Source: CAJPPJ01 sp963545265
Lineage (GTDB): Bacteria > Bacillota_I > Bacilli_A > RF39 > UBA660
Reading direction: 5' to 3'
Assembly: GCA_963545265.1 (NCBI GenBank)
Contig: CAUUHY010000003.1
Location: forward strand, 1 to 64,000
Length of the DNA: 64,000 bases
Positions 43,714 to 52,724 of this stretch are shown piece after piece. Each line of letters starts with the position of its first letter. The first letter of the stretch is position 1. Under the pieces are notes generated by a model. The model saw nothing but the letters and a program-made list of their open reading frames with translations. It did no database searches and was not told the DNA's origin. The translations under genes were made by a program, and so were the position numbers.

Positions 43714-43736
43714 AGTTTTTGCTTTATCTTTTTTAT
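43707..43736 (+). terminator. Rho-independent terminator
   Basis: AAGATAAAG (43707-43715) pairs with CTTTATCTT (43722-43730), followed by T's, right at the stop codon of the LRR gene. Confidence 0.85.
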
Positions 43737-43780
43737 TTTTAAATTTTATAATATATAGTATAATTACTATAGGAGAGAGT

Positions 43781-44953
43781 ATGAGAAGACTATTTACTTC
43801 AATAGAATTGAGTTCTAAATATATAAAATTAATTATATTAGAAAAAATTCAAAATAAATTTTATTGTTTGTATTCTGATATTACTGATTGTAATGGAATA
43901 TCTAAAGGATTAATTATTGATAGTAATGAAGTTATTACTTCGTTAAAAAAATCATTAAAAAAAGCTCGTGATAAAATAAATTTAAAAATAGATAAAGTAA
44001 TATTAACTATAAATCCAATAGATGCTAATTTTATGGTAGTTTCATCTACAAATTATATTGAAAATATAGATGGTGTAGTTACTCAGAGCTTTATAGATAA
44101 AAGTTTAAATTCTGCAGTAGATAGTAAAAAAGATTTAAAAGATGAACTTGTTATGACTAGTCCTGTTAGTTTTAGTTTAGATGAAAAAACAGTTTTAGAT
44201 CCAGTAGGAATGACTGGAAATAAACTTTATTCTAAAGCAGTAGCTTCTACTATGGCAAAGAAAAATCTTTATCCATACTTTAATGTTTTTAATACTTTAA
44301 ATATAGATGTTTTAGATATTTGTTATTCATTAGTAGGAGATTTTGAAGCAAATCAAGCTAAAAATAATAAATTAGAACATGGAGTGGTTATTAATATAGA
44401 AGAAGATATAGTAAATATTGGTATTTTTAATAAAGGTATATTAATAAAAACAGATTATTTAAAGATTGGAAGTAATGCAATAGATAAAGATATTAAGTAT
44501 ATTTATAATTTGAAAGAAGAAGATATTAAATATTTAAAAGAGAATTTTGCATCATTATCTAGTATAGCTAATTATAAATATGATACAATTGAACTTAATA
44601 CTAGTAATGGTAATTTGATAAAAATAAACGAAAGTGATGTTGTTAAACTTATTACTAGTAGAGTTATTAATATTTTAGATTTAGCAAAAAATAAATTTAA
44701 AACCTTAACAAATAAAGAAATTAATTATATAATTGTAACAGGAGAATTGACAGAATTAAGTGGATGTTCTCAAGTTGTAGAAAAAGTTTTAGGACCTAAA
44801 AGTAAAATTGGTAATATAAAACTTATAGGAGCTAGAAATAATATATATTCAAGTGTAATTGGTTCTATATATTGTTTGGAAAATAAATATAAAAATATTG
44901 GAATGTTAAATTCTTTAGAAATAGAAAAGATAAATTCTAAAGAGTATGAGTGA
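43781..44953 (+). CDS. ftsA: FtsA-like cell division protein (divergent)
   Basis: 390 residues of the actin-like ATPase fold: SIELSSKYIKLIILE (phosphate 1 region), FMVVSSTNYIENIDG and the SHS2-like insert, VVINIEEDIVNIGIF (phosphate 2), NYIIVTGELTELSG (adenosine motif). FtsA links FtsZ filaments to the membrane; the gene lies 14 bases before ftsZ, which supports the name over other actin-like proteins. The usual C-terminal amphipathic membrane-targeting helix is not obvious; the end reads LEIEKINSKEYE. TATAAT (43759-43764) and AGGAGAG lie upstream. Confidence 0.85.
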   Translation: MRRLFTSIELSSKYIKLIILEKIQNKFYCLYSDITDCNGISKGLIIDSNEVITSLKKSLKKARDKINLKIDKVILTINPIDANFMVVSSTNYIENIDGVVTQSFIDKSLNSAVDSKKDLKDELVMTSPVSFSLDEKTVLDPVGMTGNKLYSKAVASTMAKKNLYPYFNVFNTLNIDVLDICYSLVGDFEANQAKNNKLEHGVVINIEEDIVNIGIFNKGILIKTDYLKIGSNAIDKDIKYIYNLKEEDIKYLKENFASLSSIANYKYDTIELNTSNGNLIKINESDVVKLITSRVINILDLAKNKFKTLTNKEINYIIVTGELTELSGCSQVVEKVLGPKSKIGNIKLIGARNNIYSSVIGSIYCLENKYKNIGMLNSLEIEKINSKEYE

Positions 44954-44967
44954 TCTAGGAGGAAAAA

Positions 44968-46077
44968 ATGTTTGATGAATTAACTAATATAAGAGCTGCT
45001 AATATTAAGGTAATAGGTGTTGGTGGTGGAGGTTGTAAAGCCGTTAATAGAATGAAGGAAACAGTTGAAGGTGTAACTTTTATTATTGCTAATACTGATT
45101 TACAAGATTTAACTACAGCTAATGCTGATGTTAAAATTCAATTAGGACAAGAATTAACTGGTGGAAGAGGAAGTGGAGCTAAACCAGAAGTAGGTAAAAA
45201 AGCAGCACAAGAATCTAAAAAAGAAATAGAAGATGCATTACAAGGTGCACATATGGTATTTATTACTTGTGGAGAAGGTGGAGGAACTGGAACAGGAGCT
45301 GCTCCAGTAATTGCTGAAATTGCACAAAACTTAGGAGCACTAACTATTGCTGTAGTTACTAAACCATTTTCTTTTGAAGGTAAATCTAGAATGAAAAATG
45401 CTCAATTAGGTATAGAAGAATTAAGAAAACATGTTGATTCTTTAATAGTAGTACCTAATGATAATCTAGAAACTTTAATTGATAAAAATACACCAGTATT
45501 ACAAGCTTTTGGAGAAGTTGATAATGTTTTAAGACAAAGTGTTCAATCAATATCAGATTTAATTAATTTCCCTGGAGATATTAACTTAGACTTCTCTGAT
45601 ATTACAACTACTATGAAAGATAGTGGAACTGCAGTAATTGGTATTGGAGTAGGTACTGGAGAAGATAGAGCTATTCAAGCAGCTAAACAAGCTGTTCAAT
45701 CTCCTCTTTTAGAAAAATCTATAGTTGGAGCTACTAAAGCAATTATTAATATAACTGGTGGAAGTAACTTAACATTATATGAAACAAAACAAGCAGTTAA
45801 GATTATTGAAAGTTATGCTCAAACAGATTTAAACGTATTCTATGGAACTATAATTAATAAAAATATTAGTGATGATCAAATTATTGTTACAGTAATAGCA
45901 ACAGGATTTGAAGATTATGAAAAAATACCAACTGAAGAAGTGACAGAAGTAATAGATATACAAAAACCAAAAGAAATAGAACCTGTTAAAGAAGTATCAC
46001 ATTCATACGATGATATAGATACTGATACAGATGGGGATTATGTATTACCAAATTTTTTAAGAAATAGAAATTATTAG
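44968..46077 (+). CDS. ftsZ: Cell division protein FtsZ
   Basis: 369 residues. The tubulin-like GTPase forms the division ring. The GTP-binding loop is CGEGGGTGTGAAPVIAE near residue 105; GVGGGGCKAVNRM at the front and NVLRQSVQSISDLI (T7 region) are also clear. After an acidic linker the C-terminal peptide LPNFLRNRNY is the FtsA/SepF docking site. GGAGGAAAA precedes the ATG. Here ftsA-ftsZ stand apart from a mur/dcw cluster, between a surface-protein gene and mutS. Confidence 0.98.
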   Translation: MFDELTNIRAANIKVIGVGGGGCKAVNRMKETVEGVTFIIANTDLQDLTTANADVKIQLGQELTGGRGSGAKPEVGKKAAQESKKEIEDALQGAHMVFITCGEGGGTGTGAAPVIAEIAQNLGALTIAVVTKPFSFEGKSRMKNAQLGIEELRKHVDSLIVVPNDNLETLIDKNTPVLQAFGEVDNVLRQSVQSISDLINFPGDINLDFSDITTTMKDSGTAVIGIGVGTGEDRAIQAAKQAVQSPLLEKSIVGATKAIINITGGSNLTLYETKQAVKIIESYAQTDLNVFYGTIINKNISDDQIIVTVIATGFEDYEKIPTEEVTEVIDIQKPKEIEPVKEVSHSYDDIDTDTDGDYVLPNFLRNRNY

Positions 46078-46102
46078 AAGTTATAAATATAACTTCTTTT
46101 TA
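46076..46102 (+). terminator. Rho-independent terminator after ftsZ
   Basis: AGAAGTTAT (46076-46084) pairs with ATAACTTCT (46089-46097), loop of 4, then T's. Confidence 0.85.
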
Positions 46103-46119
46103 TTTTAATCTGTTTAGTT

Positions 46120-46125
46120 TATAAT
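46120..46125 (+). promoter_or_regulatory. -10 box just upstream of mutS
   Basis: A perfect TATAAT ends 10 bases before the mutS ATG, leaving room for only a few leader bases; no ribosome binding site is seen and the -35 region is poor. Confidence 0.5.
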
Positions 46126-46135
46126 ATAGTTTGTT

Positions 46136-48649
46136 ATGAAAAGAAACGAAGTAGATAGAACAAAAATTAGCCCTATGATGAGACAATATCTTGAAGTAAA
46201 AGATGAATATCTAGATGCTATAGTATTTTATAGATTAGGTGACTTTTACGAGATGTTTTTTGAAGATGCAGTAATTGGATCTAAAGAATTAGAACTAGCA
46301 CTTACTGGAAGAGATGCATCACTTGATGAAAGAGTGCCAATGTGTGGTGTTCCTGCTAAAGCATATAGTGTATATGTAGAAAAACTAGTAGAAAAAGGTT
46401 ATAAAGTAGCAATATGTGAACAATTAGAAGATCCTAAAACTACTAAAGGTATGGTAAAAAGAGGAGTTATACAAGTTGTTACTAAAGGAACTATACTCGA
46501 TAACTTTATAGATTCTAAAACATCTAATTATATTGCTAATATATATGCTTTTTCATATTGTTATGGTATATCTTATACAGATATTACAACAGGATATTTT
46601 TATGCGTTTATAATAGATAAAGATGTAGAAAAAACTATCTTAAAAGAAAATATTAAAGAAGTAATAGTAACTAGTAATACAAGTAAAGAAATAGTTAATA
46701 ATTTAAGAAATAACAATGTTTTAGTTACGATAAGTGATGATATTAATACTAATCAAGAATATAGTTATTTATATAAAGATTTAGAAGATGAAAGATTAAA
46801 AATAACAGCAAGTCATTTATTATCATATTTAGAATATGTTAAAAAAGGTGACTTAAAACATTTACAGAAAATAGTAAGTTTAAAAGCTAATAACTTCTTA
46901 GAATTTGATGATAATACTGTAAGAAATTTAGAATTAGTTAAGACATTAAGAACTAAAGAAAGAAAAAATTCACTTTTAGGTTTTATAGATAAAACTGAAA
47001 CTGCTATGGGATCTAGAACTTTAGAATATAATTTACTTCATCCCCTAAGAGATAGAAAAGAAATAGAAAAAAGATATGATCAAGTAGAAAAACTTTTAAC
47101 AGAGTTTATTATATCTAGTGAATTAAAAGAAGTATTAAATAATATCTATGACTTAGAAAGAATAGTATCTAGAATATCTTATGGTAATTTAAGTGGTAAA
47201 GATTTATTACAATTAAAAAATAGTATCTACTATTTAAAAGATTTAAAAAAAATAATTAAAGAGCTAAATTTTGATTATGAAATAGATACACTAGATGATT
47301 TATATAACTTATTAGAAAGTTCAATTAACGAAGATATACCTATAGTATTAAATGAAGGTAATTTAATAAAGAGTGGTTATTCTAAAGAATTAGATGACTT
47401 AAGAGAAATTAAAAATAATTCTAAAAAATATATACTTGAACTAGAAAGAGCTGAAAGAGAAAAAACAGGTATAAAAACTTTAAAAATATCTTATAACAAA
47501 GTATTTGGTTATTATATAGAGATAACTAAAGCAAGTTTAAAAGATATTAAATTAGAAGGCTATATTAGAAAACAAACATTATTTAATTCAGAAAGATTTA
47601 TTACAGCGGAACTTAAAGAAAAAGAAGATATTATATTTAATGCTTCTTTAAAGATAAATGCTTTAGAATATGATTTATTTACTGAAGTTAAAGAAAAAGT
47701 TAAGACTTATTTAGAACTTATTCAAAAAAATGCTAAAAATATAGCACAGATTGATATGCTATTATCTTTTTCGATAATAAGTAGTAATCATTCTTTAGTA
47801 AGACCTAAGTTAAATGAAGAAAATATCGTCGATATAGAAAATGGTCGTCATTTAATAGTTGAAAGTGTTACTAATAACTATGTAGATAATTCTATAAAGA
47901 TGAAAGAAGATACATCTATACTTTTAATAACAGGACCTAATATGGCTGGTAAAAGTACGTATATGAGAGAACTTGCTTTAATAGTTATAATGGCTCAAAT
48001 GGGATGTTTTGTACCTGCTAAAAGTGCAAATATTATGATTTTTGATAAAATATTTACAAGAATTGGAGCAAGTGATGATTTAATATCTGGAGATTCTACA
48101 TTTATGATAGAGATGAAAGAAGCTAGTTTTGCGTTATCATCTGCTACTAAAAACTCTTTAATCCTATTTGATGAACTTGGAAGAGGAACTGCAACATATG
48201 ATGGAATGTCTCTTGCACAAGCAATGCTTGAATATATTCATAATGAAATAGGAGCTAAGACACTTTTTTCAACTCATTATCATGAACTTACTAATCTTAC
48301 AAAAGACTTAAAACGCTTGAAAAATGTTCATGTAAAAGCTATAGTAGAAGATAAGAATATAATATTTTTACATAAGATAGAAAATGGAAGTGTAGATAAG
48401 AGTTATGGAGTTAATGTAGCTCATTTAGCAGGAGTTAATAAAGAAATAGTAGATAGAGCAAGTGAAATTTTAAACACTTACGAAAAGAAGAAAAAAACAA
48501 AAGAAATAATACAAGATTCATTTGTTTTTGAAGAAGAAAAAGAATCTTGTATAAAATTAGATGTTTTAAAAGATATAGATTTAAATACTATGACACCACT
48601 TGAAGCACTTAATTTTTTATATGAGTTAAAAAAAGATATGGAAGGTTAG
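46136..48649 (+). CDS. mutS: DNA mismatch repair protein MutS
   Basis: 837 residues. It recognises mismatches with the Phe-X-Glu motif in GDFYEMFFEDA (residues about 35-45) and signals through its ATPase. Walker A is ITGPNMAGKSTYMREL near 600, followed by the DELGRGTATYDG signature and STHYHEL. The domain order is complete, with a short C-terminal tail ending LNFLYELKKDMEG. The ATG has no ribosome binding site and lies 10 bases after a -10 box. mutL, often next in Bacillota, is not in the window; an unrelated gene starts 1 base later. Confidence 0.97.
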   Translation: MKRNEVDRTKISPMMRQYLEVKDEYLDAIVFYRLGDFYEMFFEDAVIGSKELELALTGRDASLDERVPMCGVPAKAYSVYVEKLVEKGYKVAICEQLEDPKTTKGMVKRGVIQVVTKGTILDNFIDSKTSNYIANIYAFSYCYGISYTDITTGYFYAFIIDKDVEKTILKENIKEVIVTSNTSKEIVNNLRNNNVLVTISDDINTNQEYSYLYKDLEDERLKITASHLLSYLEYVKKGDLKHLQKIVSLKANNFLEFDDNTVRNLELVKTLRTKERKNSLLGFIDKTETAMGSRTLEYNLLHPLRDRKEIEKRYDQVEKLLTEFIISSELKEVLNNIYDLERIVSRISYGNLSGKDLLQLKNSIYYLKDLKKIIKELNFDYEIDTLDDLYNLLESSINEDIPIVLNEGNLIKSGYSKELDDLREIKNNSKKYILELERAEREKTGIKTLKISYNKVFGYYIEITKASLKDIKLEGYIRKQTLFNSERFITAELKEKEDIIFNASLKINALEYDLFTEVKEKVKTYLELIQKNAKNIAQIDMLLSFSIISSNHSLVRPKLNEENIVDIENGRHLIVESVTNNYVDNSIKMKEDTSILLITGPNMAGKSTYMRELALIVIMAQMGCFVPAKSANIMIFDKIFTRIGASDDLISGDSTFMIEMKEASFALSSATKNSLILFDELGRGTATYDGMSLAQAMLEYIHNEIGAKTLFSTHYHELTNLTKDLKRLKNVHVKAIVEDKNIIFLHKIENGSVDKSYGVNVAHLAGVNKEIVDRASEILNTYEKKKKTKEIIQDSFVFEEEKESCIKLDVLKDIDLNTMTPLEALNFLYELKKDMEG

Positions 48650-48650
48650 A

Positions 48651-50033
48651 ATGGAATTAAAATATATTTATGATAATATTCAAAATCCTTTGGATAATAA
48701 TACTATAAGATACATATATGATAATTATGGATTTGTTCCTACTTATAATATAGTTGTAGGATTAGGTACTAAACCTAATACGAGGTTTGATATTCCTCAA
48801 AGAGATAAATATAATAAAATGTTATTTGATATATGGAAAAATAGTATTTTAAATTTATCTATGGAAAGAATAGAGGAATTAGAAAAAAGATTTCTTTACA
48901 AAGATATTAGAAGAATCAGACATAGATTATCTATGCCATTAGATGAAAAATATAATTTAAATACTACTTTGGGTATATATGATTTTTTAACTGAAGAAAA
49001 AATGGATAAAGCTTATTTTTGTATGCCTGAAAATTTACTTAATCATAGGTTTGTTCATACTATAAGTGAAAAAGTAGATTTATCAGAAGACACTTATTTT
49101 GATGTGGAACATAGACTTTATGTAAATATAGCTAATGAAAACGTTTATAAGTTAGCTCATAAATTAGTAGAGAAGTTTGGTGAAAAAAATCTACCATTTT
49201 ATTTTAAATTTGAAGATTTAAATAATAGAAAAGATGGATTTGTAATATATTCTGATACTAAAAATTTAGCTAAATATTCAGAATGTTTAGATGAAGTATA
49301 TAGTGAAAATAAAGAACTTAGAATGAGTACTTATTCACCATTAATGTTTGGTGGAAGAATAAGTGATTATTATTGTATAGGAGACGAACCAAACATTGAA
49401 GATAAAAGTTATTCTTTTAATACTTTAAGAGCAGAATGTATAGATAATGCGATGACAAGAAGTATTAGAAGATGGATGTATGAAAATCAAGATGTAGATT
49501 TAAAAAGAAATGGTAAAATAGTTAAATTTAAAGATTATATGACTGATAAAATTGTGGATTTATTAATTAATGATATATATTCAGGAGAAAATAAATATAA
49601 AAATTATCATAATTTACATGAAAATGTATTTTCAGCTAGAAATATTGGAGAATTAAAAAAATCTTTAAAAGTTGGAGTAGATGGATATATTAACGGTAAA
49701 AAGTTAGAGCCTATGAAAGTATATGAAAATCCATGGTTAGATGAAGCAAGAGATAAGCCATCTAAATTACAAGGTATATTTAGTATGGGAATAGATCCTA
49801 CTAAAAATACAAGGCCTAATTTTTTAGGGTCTGTATCACCTAGTATTATTGATGAACTTATAAAAGTAGAGCTTGGTAGTAAAATCATTCATAGATTTGC
49901 AGATTATAGTGGTTATTTTAAACACTATTTAATAGAAGAATTAAGAAAAAATAATATAGATGTAAATAAGCCATGCTTTAATATTGGGACAGAAGAAAAA
50001 TTTAATAATCCTGATTATTGGCATCAAATATAA
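48651..50033 (+). CDS. Uncharacterised protein with a HopA1-effector-like segment
   Basis: 460 residues, no signal or membrane segment. The stretch from about 150 to 225 (RLYVNIANENVYKLAHKLV, then FYFKFEDLNNRKDGFVIYSD) follows the HopA1-type pattern (strand, helix, fKf...R.D..ViY), a family first seen in type III effectors and later as lyase partners in some peptide-modifying pathways; this is a weak match by eye. Other parts (RAECIDNAMTRSIRRWM, GSVSPSIIDELIKVELGSK) are unfamiliar. It begins 1 base after mutS, so it is probably expressed with it, and the next helical gene follows closely. Confidence 0.75.
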   Translation: MELKYIYDNIQNPLDNNTIRYIYDNYGFVPTYNIVVGLGTKPNTRFDIPQRDKYNKMLFDIWKNSILNLSMERIEELEKRFLYKDIRRIRHRLSMPLDEKYNLNTTLGIYDFLTEEKMDKAYFCMPENLLNHRFVHTISEKVDLSEDTYFDVEHRLYVNIANENVYKLAHKLVEKFGEKNLPFYFKFEDLNNRKDGFVIYSDTKNLAKYSECLDEVYSENKELRMSTYSPLMFGGRISDYYCIGDEPNIEDKSYSFNTLRAECIDNAMTRSIRRWMYENQDVDLKRNGKIVKFKDYMTDKIVDLLINDIYSGENKYKNYHNLHENVFSARNIGELKKSLKVGVDGYINGKKLEPMKVYENPWLDEARDKPSKLQGIFSMGIDPTKNTRPNFLGSVSPSIIDELIKVELGSKIIHRFADYSGYFKHYLIEELRKNNIDVNKPCFNIGTEEKFNNPDYWHQI

Positions 50034-50057
50034 ATTGGTTTAAGGAAGGAAAATTAA

Positions 50058-50672
50058 ATGAGAGCATTTGATGATATAAAAAAAGAAATTGAAACAAGTA
50101 GAATTAAAGAATTAAAAAAATTTTATAAACAAAAAGAAGATTTAAATAAAAGAGAAATTGATAGAGATACAGCAACAAGATATATAGAATATATAGAAAA
50201 TGAACTAGAACGTTTAAATTTAATAACTCATATGAAAATAGCACATGATGTTAACAAATTAATTAATGCTATAAAAAATGACATGTTAAAAGACAAAAAA
50301 ATTAGTTTAAAAACTTTAGAAGAAGCTAGAGAATCTTTAGATATACCAATAGAAGAAATAGAAAAATTAACAAAAGAAAATCCTTATAATAAAAATTTTG
50401 GAGATAAATTACGTCAAAGAGTAAACTCTTTTTATAGTACTTCTATGCCAATGGCAGAAGATCTTGAACAAATAGAAAGAAATTTTTATGAAATGGGTTT
50501 AAAAGACAATTATGAAAGAGATATAGCTTATATAAATTTTGTAGAAGCAAGAATGGCATCAGGAGATTTATATTCTGCAGTATTTATAGATGAATTTTTA
50601 CCTCATTCTCTTTATATGCAAACTAAACAACGTGTTCTTTCTCAAACTAAACAATTAAAAAAGAAACAATAA
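50058..50672 (+). CDS. Helical hypothetical protein
   Basis: 204 residues, Lys/Glu-rich and almost wholly helical (TRYIEYIENELERLNLITHM; LEEARESLDIPIEEIEKL), with no membrane segment. Family not recognised. AAGGAAGG precedes the ATG, 24 bases after the HopA1-like gene, and a terminator follows, so the two are likely one unit with mutS and may act together. Confidence 0.75.
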   Translation: MRAFDDIKKEIETSRIKELKKFYKQKEDLNKREIDRDTATRYIEYIENELERLNLITHMKIAHDVNKLINAIKNDMLKDKKISLKTLEEARESLDIPIEEIEKLTKENPYNKNFGDKLRQRVNSFYSTSMPMAEDLEQIERNFYEMGLKDNYERDIAYINFVEARMASGDLYSAVFIDEFLPHSLYMQTKQRVLSQTKQLKKKQ

Positions 50673-50683
50673 ATATATATTTA

Positions 50684-50712
50684 CATCAAAGATGATTCTT
50701 TGATGTTTTTTA
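50684..50712 (+). terminator. Rho-independent terminator
   Basis: CATCAAAG (50684-50691) pairs perfectly with CTTTGATG (50698-50705), then T's. Confidence 0.9.
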
Positions 50713-50752
50713 TTATAAATATGTTATTATATAGATAATATAGGAGATGATA

Positions 50753-52663
50753 ATGAATAAAAAAATTTCAAAGATATTTTTACTTCTTTTAATAACTTTT
50801 GTACTAATTTCTAGTTTAGCAATGTTACTTAAAGAAAAAAATACTAAAATTAATAATAAGCATCTTAAATTAAATTATGAACTTAGTTATGAAGAAGCTT
50901 TTCCAGATAAAGAATTTAGAAGATTAATTTTATCTATGTTATATAAACATTCTGAAGAGAAATGGGGAGAAAGAGAAGATAGAGAAATATATGGGGATCT
51001 TTATAGTGCTCTTAAAATCACTGGTGATGCAGCAAATTCTGGAATTACAAGTGCTATTACAGATGAGGAATTAGAAAGATATAGTAAACAAAAAATAGAT
51101 AAAAATTTTTTAGATAAAGTTCTTGTTTTGCACCCTAATTCAGAAGTTAAAAATTATCAAAATATTATTAATTTAACTGGAATTGAATATTTGAAAAATG
51201 TAAAAAGAATAGTAATAGCTAATTCTAAAATAAAAGAAGCAGATTTTAGTCAAAACCAAAAATTAGAAACTTTATTTTTAACTGAAAAATTTCATTCTAC
51301 ATATCAAATTCTGGACATAGAGGGAACTTCAATACTTGAAAGAGTTAATATAAAAAGTAATGAAAATTTGAAACATTTAATTTTAAATTTTAATCCTAAT
51401 AAAGAAAATACAGTTGATTTAAGTGGTAATCCTAATTTAGAAGCTTTATATATAATAAAAAGTAACCTAAAAGAAATAGATTTAACTCATAATCCTAATT
51501 TAAATAGTTCTGATATAAATCTTCAAGGTAATAAACTTCAAAGTATTAAAGCTAACAGTCCTAGTGAAAATTTTAGATATGGAGCGAGTGAACAAAAAAT
51601 AACTATTGAAGTTGATCAAGGAGTTCCTATAAAAATACCTTTAAAATTTAATGATACAGAATCTTATTTAGAAGGGACTGGATTTACTAGAGAAAATGAC
51701 GTATATACTTTTAATCAAGTAGGAACACATACATATAATTTTTATAATAGACAAAGAGATTATAGTGGTACGGTAGAAGTTACTGTAACTGGAGGGGAAG
51801 CAAAAAACTTTACTCCTTTAATAACTAATGATAGTAGATGTTATGTAAATGAAAGGTGTAGTTTAGCTGATAATATTTATAATATACCAAGAGATGCTAA
51901 TATAGTATCAGTAACATCTTGTGATCATGGAAATGCAACAGGAATAATTTTAGTTCCTAATCAAAAAGGACTAGGAACTTGTGATGTTAAAATTACTTTT
52001 GGTGATGGTTCAACGAAAACATATAAAGTTAAAATACCAGTATTTGAAAAAAATATAAAAGAAATAGAACCATTTAAACCAATTTATCCAAAAAGTAAGT
52101 ATATAGAAGGAGAATTTGCAAAAAATTTATTGCTTAGTTATTCTGAAGTACAAAATGAAAGAGATGATTATTTAAATATATTAAATAAAAAATCAAAATG
52201 TAATTATGAAACATTTATTTGCGATAATATAAGGTATAAAACAGAAGCTTTTTATCGATCTATAGGAGATAAAGCAATTTCTGATAATCCAATACCAGGA
52301 AAAGCTTATGATTATTTTTCAGTAAATAATACAGCTATATTAGATAGTAAAGTTAAAGTATATAATAGTAAACAGATGGAACAAGTTGTTAGAAATTATC
52401 CTAATGGATCAAGTCTTATAGATTGGCAAGGGGATGAAAATCAAAAAATATTTTATATTTATAATCAGTGGTTAAATGGAGTTCCTAATATATTAGAAAC
52501 CACAATTCTAAGAGATACAGATCATGATGGAATTCCTGATATAGATGATGAAGATGATGATAATGACGGAGTAAGTGATGCACAAGAAGTACTTGATAAA
52601 ACTGATCCAAAAGATGCTAGTAGTTTTAAAGTAACAAAAATATGTTACAAAGTTAAAGGATAG
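50753..52663 (+). CDS. LRR/Rib-like/calcium-repeat surface protein, tandem copy 1
   Basis: 636 residues. An N-terminal helix (about 7-26) is the only anchor; the LRR cap is YEEAFPDKEFRRLIL, with LRRs to about 270 (TVDLSGNPNLEALYI, EIDLTHNPNLNSS). A beta domain follows (YTFNQVGTHTYNF), then a Rib-like domain (CDVKITFGDGSTKTYKVKI), a domain with CNYETFIC, calcium-type repeats (DTDHDGIPDIDDEDDDNDG) and the tail KVTKICYKVKG. No sorting motif. The ATG at 50747 touches the AGGAG site, so I use the one at 50753. Bases 51875-52396 are identical to those at 53850-54371 in the next gene. Confidence 0.88.
   Translation: MNKKISKIFLLLLITFVLISSLAMLLKEKNTKINNKHLKLNYELSYEEAFPDKEFRRLILSMLYKHSEEKWGEREDREIYGDLYSALKITGDAANSGITSAITDEELERYSKQKIDKNFLDKVLVLHPNSEVKNYQNIINLTGIEYLKNVKRIVIANSKIKEADFSQNQKLETLFLTEKFHSTYQILDIEGTSILERVNIKSNENLKHLILNFNPNKENTVDLSGNPNLEALYIIKSNLKEIDLTHNPNLNSSDINLQGNKLQSIKANSPSENFRYGASEQKITIEVDQGVPIKIPLKFNDTESYLEGTGFTRENDVYTFNQVGTHTYNFYNRQRDYSGTVEVTVTGGEAKNFTPLITNDSRCYVNERCSLADNIYNIPRDANIVSVTSCDHGNATGIILVPNQKGLGTCDVKITFGDGSTKTYKVKIPVFEKNIKEIEPFKPIYPKSKYIEGEFAKNLLLSYSEVQNERDDYLNILNKKSKCNYETFICDNIRYKTEAFYRSIGDKAISDNPIPGKAYDYFSVNNTAILDSKVKVYNSKQMEQVVRNYPNGSSLIDWQGDENQKIFYIYNQWLNGVPNILETTILRDTDHDGIPDIDDEDDDNDGVSDAQEVLDKTDPKDASSFKVTKICYKVKG
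51875..52396 (+). repeat. 522-bp direct repeat, copy 1 (identical to 53850-54371)
   Basis: I compared this block base by base with the block 1975 bases downstream and found no difference, third codon positions included, while the flanking sequence differs at many positions. It covers the end of the beta domain, the Rib-like domain and most of the CNYETFIC domain. Confidence 0.9.
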
Positions 52664-52684
52664 TATAAACTATTCTTTTTTTCT
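52658..52684 (+). terminator. Terminator after surface-protein copy 1
   Basis: GGATAGT (52658-52664) pairs with ACTATTC (52669-52675, one G-U), then seven T's. The same hairpin recurs after copy 2. Confidence 0.75.
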
Positions 52685-52724
52685 TTTTCTAATAGTGTTA
52701 TTATATAAAAAATAGGAGACTTTT

